Shown here one piece after another: positions 60,540-64,000 of a stretch of 64,000 nucleotides of DNA. Within the stretch, counting starts at the first letter, position 1; each line of letters starts with the position of its first letter. The notes beneath the pieces are model-generated. The model had not been told where the DNA came from. It did no database searches and saw nothing but the letters and a program-made list of their open reading frames with translations. This DNA comes from an uncultured Pelagibacteraceae bacterium. Its GTDB lineage: Bacteria; Pseudomonadota; Alphaproteobacteria; Pelagibacterales; Pelagibacteraceae. The position numbers were made by a program, and so were the translations under genes. The DNA lies in the NCBI GenBank assembly GCA_902532525.1, contig CACAIK010000004.1:1-64000 (forward strand), in the 5' to 3' direction.

Positions 60540-61934
60540 ATGTCAGCTAATCTATCAGCATTTTTTTATTTAGTTTCAGGCATATTGTTTATATTGGCTT
60601 TAAGAGGACTATCATCTCCAGAAACTTCAAGACAAGGTAATTATTTTGGAATTGCTGGAATGACAATATCAATAATAATTACTTTTTTATCAGTTGGAAA
60701 TTTTGGAGAAGGATTTATTTATGTATTAATTTTTCTTTTAATCGGAGGAACAATTGGCGCTGTAATAGCTTTTAAAATTCCAATGACAGCTATGCCAGAA
60801 CTTGTAGCAGGTTTCCATAGTCTTGTAGGATTAGCAGCAGTTTTTGTAGCAATTTCTGCATTTCTTAAACCTGAAGCATTTAATTTAGGTGTTATAGGAA
60901 ATATAAGACTTGCAAGTTTAATTGAAATGTCACTTGGTGCAGCTATTGGAGCAATAACATTCTCTGGTTCAATAATTGCTTTTTTGAAGCTTAGAGGAAT
61001 AATGTCTGGTGCGCCTATAACTTTTAAGGGTCAACATATACTTAATTTGATTTTAGGTTTGACAATAATTTTCTTAATTTATTATTTATGTGTATCACAA
61101 TCAGCTAATATATTTTGGACAATAGTTTTAATATCTTTCATTGTTGGTGTTCTTTTAATTATACCAATCGGCGGAGCTGATATGCCTGTTGTTATCTCTA
61201 TGTTAAATTCATATTCAGGTTGGGCGGCTGCTGGGATTGGATTTACTTTAGAGAATACAGCTTTAATAATTACAGGCGCTTTAGTTGGATCATCGGGAGC
61301 TATTCTCTCTTACATAATGTGTAAAGGCATGAACAGGTCATTTTTTAATGTAATTCTTGGTGGTTGGGGAGCAACTGATCAAACAACTACTTCTGCGGCA
61401 AAGGAACAAAAGCCTGTAAAAAATGGAAACGCAGATGATGCGGCCTTTTTAATGAAAAACGCATCTTCAGTCATTATAGTACCGGGATATGGAATGGCTG
61501 TTGCTCAAGCTCAACACGCTTTAAGAGAAATGGTAGATGTCTTAAAAAAAAATGGAGTAAAAGTTTCATATGCAATCCATCCAGTTGCTGGGAGAATGCC
61601 GGGTCATATGAATGTTTTATTAGCTGAAGCAAATGTACCTTACGATGAAGTTTTTGAATTAGAAGAAATTAATAATGATTTTGCAAATTGCGATGTAGCT
61701 TATGTGATAGGTGCGAATGATGTAACGAATCCAGTAGCCAAGTCAGACCCCCAAAGTCCAATTTACGGAATGCCAGTTTTAGATGTCGAAAAAAGTAAAT
61801 CAGTTTTATTTGTTAAAAGAAGTTTGTCTCCTGGATATGCCGGCATTGATAATGATCTATTTTATAGAGATAATACATTGATGTTATTTGCTGATGCAAA
61901 AAAAATGACAGAAGAAATAGTTAAGAGTTTATAG
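60540..61934 (+). CDS. pntB: NAD(P) transhydrogenase subunit beta
   Basis: This 464-residue protein has about eight to nine membrane segments in the first 270 residues, with GFHSLVGLAA near 91-100 (channel histidine) and GADMPVVISMLNSYSGWAAAGIGF near 213-236. The cytoplasmic NADP-binding domain has VIIVPGYGMAVAQAQHALREM near 314-334, AGRMPGHMNVLLAEA near 350-364 and IGANDVTNPVAKSDP near 393-407. These are characteristic PntB motifs. It completes the inner-membrane transhydrogenase with PntAA and PntAB. It ends directly before the transaldolase-like gene. Confidence 0.96.
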   Translation: MSANLSAFFYLVSGILFILALRGLSSPETSRQGNYFGIAGMTISIIITFLSVGNFGEGFIYVLIFLLIGGTIGAVIAFKIPMTAMPELVAGFHSLVGLAAVFVAISAFLKPEAFNLGVIGNIRLASLIEMSLGAAIGAITFSGSIIAFLKLRGIMSGAPITFKGQHILNLILGLTIIFLIYYLCVSQSANIFWTIVLISFIVGVLLIIPIGGADMPVVISMLNSYSGWAAAGIGFTLENTALIITGALVGSSGAILSYIMCKGMNRSFFNVILGGWGATDQTTTSAAKEQKPVKNGNADDAAFLMKNASSVIIVPGYGMAVAQAQHALREMVDVLKKNGVKVSYAIHPVAGRMPGHMNVLLAEANVPYDEVFELEEINNDFANCDVAYVIGANDVTNPVAKSDPQSPIYGMPVLDVEKSKSVLFVKRSLSPGYAGIDNDLFYRDNTLMLFADAKKMTEEIVKSL

Positions 61935-62627
61935 TTGACTAAAATTTTTTGTGATATTGCCGACATTAATCAAATAAAAATTTTTAATAAAAGAAAAATT
62001 GTAAAAGGCTTTACCACAAATCCAAGCTTGATGAGAAAAGCTGGGGCTAAGAATTATTTAAATTATTCAAAAAAAATTCTTCAAATTACAAGAAAACCTG
62101 TTTCTTTTGAGGTTTTTGCTGATGAAACTAAAGAAATGATTTTGCAAGGAATGAAAATTAATACATGGGGAAAAAATGTGTATGTCAAAGTTCCAGTTAC
62201 AAATTCTAGGGGTAAATTCATGGGTAAAGTTATTAAAAAATTAAATAATGAAAAAATAAAACTCAATATAACAGCAGTTTATACATCAAAACATACAAAA
62301 CAGATTTTAAGAAATATTGATAAAAAAACTAAAGTAATTATTTCTATATTTGCAGGAAGAATGGGTGATGCTGGTATAGATCCATTACCTCAGATTGAAG
62401 AAAGTATAAAACTTTCTAAAAAATTCAAAAATGTAGAAATTCTTTGGGCTAGTACACGAGAGCCATACAATTACTTAGAGGCAAAAAAATTAGGCTGCCA
62501 CATAATAACTGCTCCTCCACCTATAATAAAAAAAATAGAGAAATTTGGAAAGACTTTTCAAAAATTAACAATTGCTACAGTAAAAGGGTTTTTGATAGAC
62601 TCAAAAAAATCAAAATTTTATTTGTAA
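61935..62627 (+). CDS. Transaldolase-like protein (TalC/fructose-6-phosphate aldolase type)
   Basis: This 230-residue protein starts with TTG directly after the pntB stop. It has FCDIADINQIKIF near residues 5-17 (catalytic Asp region), GFTTNPSLMRKAG near 25-37, VYVKVPVTN near 80-88 with the Schiff-base lysine and SIFAGRMGDAGIDP near 136-149. It belongs to the short transaldolase or fructose-6-phosphate aldolase group, a TIM-barrel enzyme of central carbon metabolism. The length is close to the short family members. It ends 3 bp before the tRNA gene's 3' end on the opposite strand. Confidence 0.88.
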   Translation: MTKIFCDIADINQIKIFNKRKIVKGFTTNPSLMRKAGAKNYLNYSKKILQITRKPVSFEVFADETKEMILQGMKINTWGKNVYVKVPVTNSRGKFMGKVIKKLNNEKIKLNITAVYTSKHTKQILRNIDKKTKVIISIFAGRMGDAGIDPLPQIEESIKLSKKFKNVEILWASTREPYNYLEAKKLGCHIITAPPPIIKKIEKFGKTFQKLTIATVKGFLIDSKKSKFYL

Positions 62628-62630
62628 AAT

Positions 62631-62707
62631 TGGTTGCGGGGGACGGATTTGAACCGCCGACCTCAAGGTTATGAGCCTTGCGAGCTACCAGGCTGCTCCA
62701 CCCCGCG
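62631..62707 (-). tRNA. Initiator tRNA-Met (CAT anticodon)
   Basis: The 77-nt minus-strand gene folds as a tRNA with CAT anticodon and encoded CCA. The first base C1 lies opposite A72, the unpaired acceptor end that marks bacterial initiator tRNA. The anticodon stem reads CAAGG/CCTTG, so the usual three G:C pairs of initiators (29-31 with 39-41) are A-T, G-C, G-C. The loop has CTCATAA. No second tRNA is adjacent. It lies 4 bp downstream of the rpsU stop on the same strand and could be cotranscribed with rpsU. Confidence 0.95.
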
Positions 62708-62711
62708 ATAA

Positions 62712-62918
62712 TTAAATCCTATTTTTGAGTTTGTTAAGTTTTTTTACTCTTTTAATGTTTTCTTGAAGAATTCTTTTCTTTTTTTCAGATGGTTTCTCGT
62801 AGTTATTCTTTAGTTTAATAATTTTAAAAAAACCATCTCTCTGGAGTTTTCTTTTTAAAACTCTCAGTGCCTGTTCAACATTATTATCTTTTACTTCTAT
62901 TTTAATAACAACCTCCAA
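62712..62918 (-). CDS. rpsU: Ribosomal protein S21
   Basis: This 68-residue basic protein has MEVVIKIEVKDNNVEQALRVLKRKLQRDG, followed by a lysine-rich helix (KPSEKKKRILQENIKRVKKL), which is bS21. It binds the 30S subunit near the anti-Shine-Dalgarno end of 16S rRNA. It lies 4 bp upstream of the initiator tRNA gene on the same strand, with 44 bp to the TrcR gene. The length matches alphaproteobacterial S21. Confidence 0.92.
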   Translation of the reverse strand: MEVVIKIEVKDNNVEQALRVLKRKLQRDGFFKIIKLKNNYEKPSEKKKRILQENIKRVKKLNKLKNRI

Positions 62919-62962
62919 AAAGTGCGATTTGTTAGCATGTTAAATAATATTTGTCCATTATT

Positions 62963-63544
62963 TTAAATTTGATTTTTATTTGAAAGGCTTATTTTTTCCT
63001 TATCCTTTTTTTCTTTAATTAACCTTCTTTCGGCTTTTTCTATGGCGTTGAGTAATTCTTTTTGTGCAAATAATCCCATAGCTACAGGATCTTTTGCATT
63101 TAAATTATTGTAATTCCAATAACTTTTATTTCTTATTGAAGTAACTGAGTTTTTAGTTATTCCAACTAATTTTGCAATTTGTGAATCTTTTAAGATTGAA
63201 TGATTTTTTAATAACCACAAAGCCGAGTCGGGCTTATCTTGACGCTTTGATAACGGTACATATTTTTTTACTTTGGTTTCGTTACTTTTTATTTCAACTT
63301 CTATGTCTGTAATATTTAATGGTCTGTTCTTATCAGCTGATGATTTATCTATTTCGTCTCTTGTCAACTGTCCGGAAATTATAGGATTATAGCCTACAAT
63401 ACCTTTCGCAACTTCACCATCAGCAATTCCTTGAACCTCAACCTCATGAAGATTACAAAATGTAGCTATCTGATTGAATGTTAAAGATGTATTTTCAACA
63501 AGCCATACAGCTGTAGCCATTGGCATTAGAGGGGCTTTTGACAT
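62963..63544 (-). CDS. trcR: DUF1013/TrcR cell-cycle transcriptional regulator
   Basis: This 193-residue protein has APLMPMATAVWLVENTSLTFNQIATFCNLHEVEVQGIADGEVAKGIVGYNPI near residues 4-55 and DSALWLLKNHSILKDSQIAKLVGITKNSVTSIRNKSYWN near 106-144. Two helix-turn-helix-like regions are visible. It matches the alphaproteobacterial DUF1013 family, named TrcR for a cell-cycle role in rhizobia and Caulobacter. The family is restricted to Alphaproteobacteria, which supports the taxonomic call. Its start overlaps the rpmE stop by one base. Confidence 0.88.
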   Translation of the reverse strand: MSKAPLMPMATAVWLVENTSLTFNQIATFCNLHEVEVQGIADGEVAKGIVGYNPIISGQLTRDEIDKSSADKNRPLNITDIEVEIKSNETKVKKYVPLSKRQDKPDSALWLLKNHSILKDSQIAKLVGITKNSVTSIRNKSYWNYNNLNAKDPVAMGLFAQKELLNAIEKAERRLIKEKKDKEKISLSNKNQI

Positions 63545-63774
63545 TAGTTTTTCTTCTCGGATCTAAAGTTTTGAAATTTTTTGTTAAATTTACTTATTCT
63601 TCCCTTATCTAAAATCTTCTGTTTTCCACCTGTCCAAGCTGAGTGAGATATAGGATCAATTTCTAGTTTTAAAACTTCATTTTCATTACCCCAAGTAGAT
63701 TTTGTCTCAAATTGCGAGCCATCAGTCATCTCTACTTTAATAGGATGATATTTAGGATGTATATTTTTTTTCAT
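63544..63774 (-). CDS. rpmE: Ribosomal protein L31
   Basis: This 76-residue protein starts [29 protein letters not shown] and has [33 protein letters not shown], the bL31 signature. It lacks the CxxC pair of zinc-binding L31, as is common in alphaproteobacteria. It bridges the two ribosomal subunits. It lies one base from the TrcR gene, with 35 bp to the upstream phosphatase gene on the same strand, so all of these may be cotranscribed. Confidence 0.94.
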   Translation of the reverse strand: MKKNIHPKYHPIKVEMTDGSQFETKSTWGNENEVLKLEIDPISHSAWTGGKQKILDKGRISKFNKKFQNFRSEKKN

Positions 63775-63809
63775 GGGCTGCCTTATAACAAAAAATATTT
63801 TAAAAACAA

Positions 63810-64000
63810 TTAAAAGTTAGTTAGTTTTTTGAGCATTTTATCATAAATATTTGGATTTCCTGCTCTTATATTTATTTTATTAATATCAAAATTATTTATC
63901 TCGTTAACTTCTCCTCCAGCCTCTTCTATGATTATTTTTCCCGCAGCTATGTCCCATATATTTATATTGTTATGGAAATATCCATCAAATCTTCCACATC
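63810..64000 (-). CDS. Inositol monophosphatase family protein (partial, C-terminus)
   Basis: Only the last 62 codons plus stop are in the window. The translated end has [20 protein letters not shown] followed by [15 protein letters not shown], which is the C-terminal WDxAAG...EEAGG block of the inositol monophosphatase family (SuhB, CysQ and related). The aspartate in WDIAAG belongs to the second metal site. Enzymes of this group hydrolyse sugar or inositol phosphates or PAP. The rest of the gene continues beyond position 64,000. Confidence 0.85.
   Translation of the reverse strand, partial: CGRFDGYFHNNINIWDIAAGKIIIEEAGGEVNEINNFDINKINIRAGNPNIYDKMLKKLTNF

Noticed and set aside
1-64000. CRISPR arrays, insertion sequences, integrases or phage genes
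   Set aside because: No direct-repeat array, transposase, integrase or phage structural motif was seen. The repeats that exist are single dyads or paralogous genes.

Overview
The window is strongly A+T-rich, gene-dense DNA with gaps of about 95 bp at most and many start/stop overlaps. It looks like a SAR11 (Pelagibacterales) alphaproteobacterium. The evidence is the base composition, the streamlining, and the right-hand block: a lone 5S rRNA, rpmJ, a tiny aa3-type cytochrome oxidase subunit IV gene, the three-gene pntAA-pntAB-pntB transhydrogenase, initiator tRNA-Met, rpsU, a TrcR/DUF1013 gene and rpmE. In sequenced SAR11 genomes the 5S gene is known to be split from the 16S-23S operon by a hypervariable region rich in cell-surface genes. 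Positions 1 to about 57,880 fit that region, and 57,895 to 64,000 is the conserved flank.

Region by region. (1) 1-6,444: a compact + strand module of LuxE-like acyl-protein synthetase, LuxC-like acyl reductase, FabZ-like dehydratase, radical SAM enzyme, FabG-like reductase, split transketolase and acyl carrier protein. No luciferase or ketosynthase is present. (2) 6,444-15,814: PseB- and PseC-like enzymes that make a 4-amino-4,6-dideoxy sugar nucleotide, a PtmA-like reductase, an aldo/keto reductase, a PhyH-type oxygenase, an SpsF-like cytidylyltransferase, an ABC exporter and two possible polymer transferases. (3) 15,834-22,723: an EPS-associated MarR-type regulator whose start codon lies inside a tandem palindrome, then a radical SAM/SPASM enzyme, class III aminotransferase, Old Yellow Enzyme relative, CDP-paratose-epimerase-like enzyme and a glycosyltransferase. 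(4) 22,727-31,654: a polyprenyl-type GT2/GT-C pair, then Gfo/Idh oxidoreductase, 3-aminotransferase and N-acetyltransferase candidates and a HisH/HisF/WbpG set. Together these suggest an acetamidino-modified sugar; a WecA/MraY-like initiating transferase closes the run. (5) 31,651-42,401: carbamoyltransferase, methyltransferases, a glycosyltransferase-flippase fusion, a Wzy-like polymerase candidate and GDP-fucose synthase. (6) 42,392-57,876: sugar C-methyltransferase, two Gmd paralogues, several GT-C membrane proteins, two O-antigen polymerase/ligase candidates (one with an inserted lipoyl-like domain) and GT2 enzymes.

Taken together, the left 58 kb encodes making, methylating, carbamoylating, amidinating, assembling, flipping, polymerising and ligating one or more surface glycans, probably O-antigen. 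The right 6 kb is housekeeping. I saw no insertion sequence, integrase, CRISPR array or phage gene. All functions are inferred from motifs read by eye; no database search was run.
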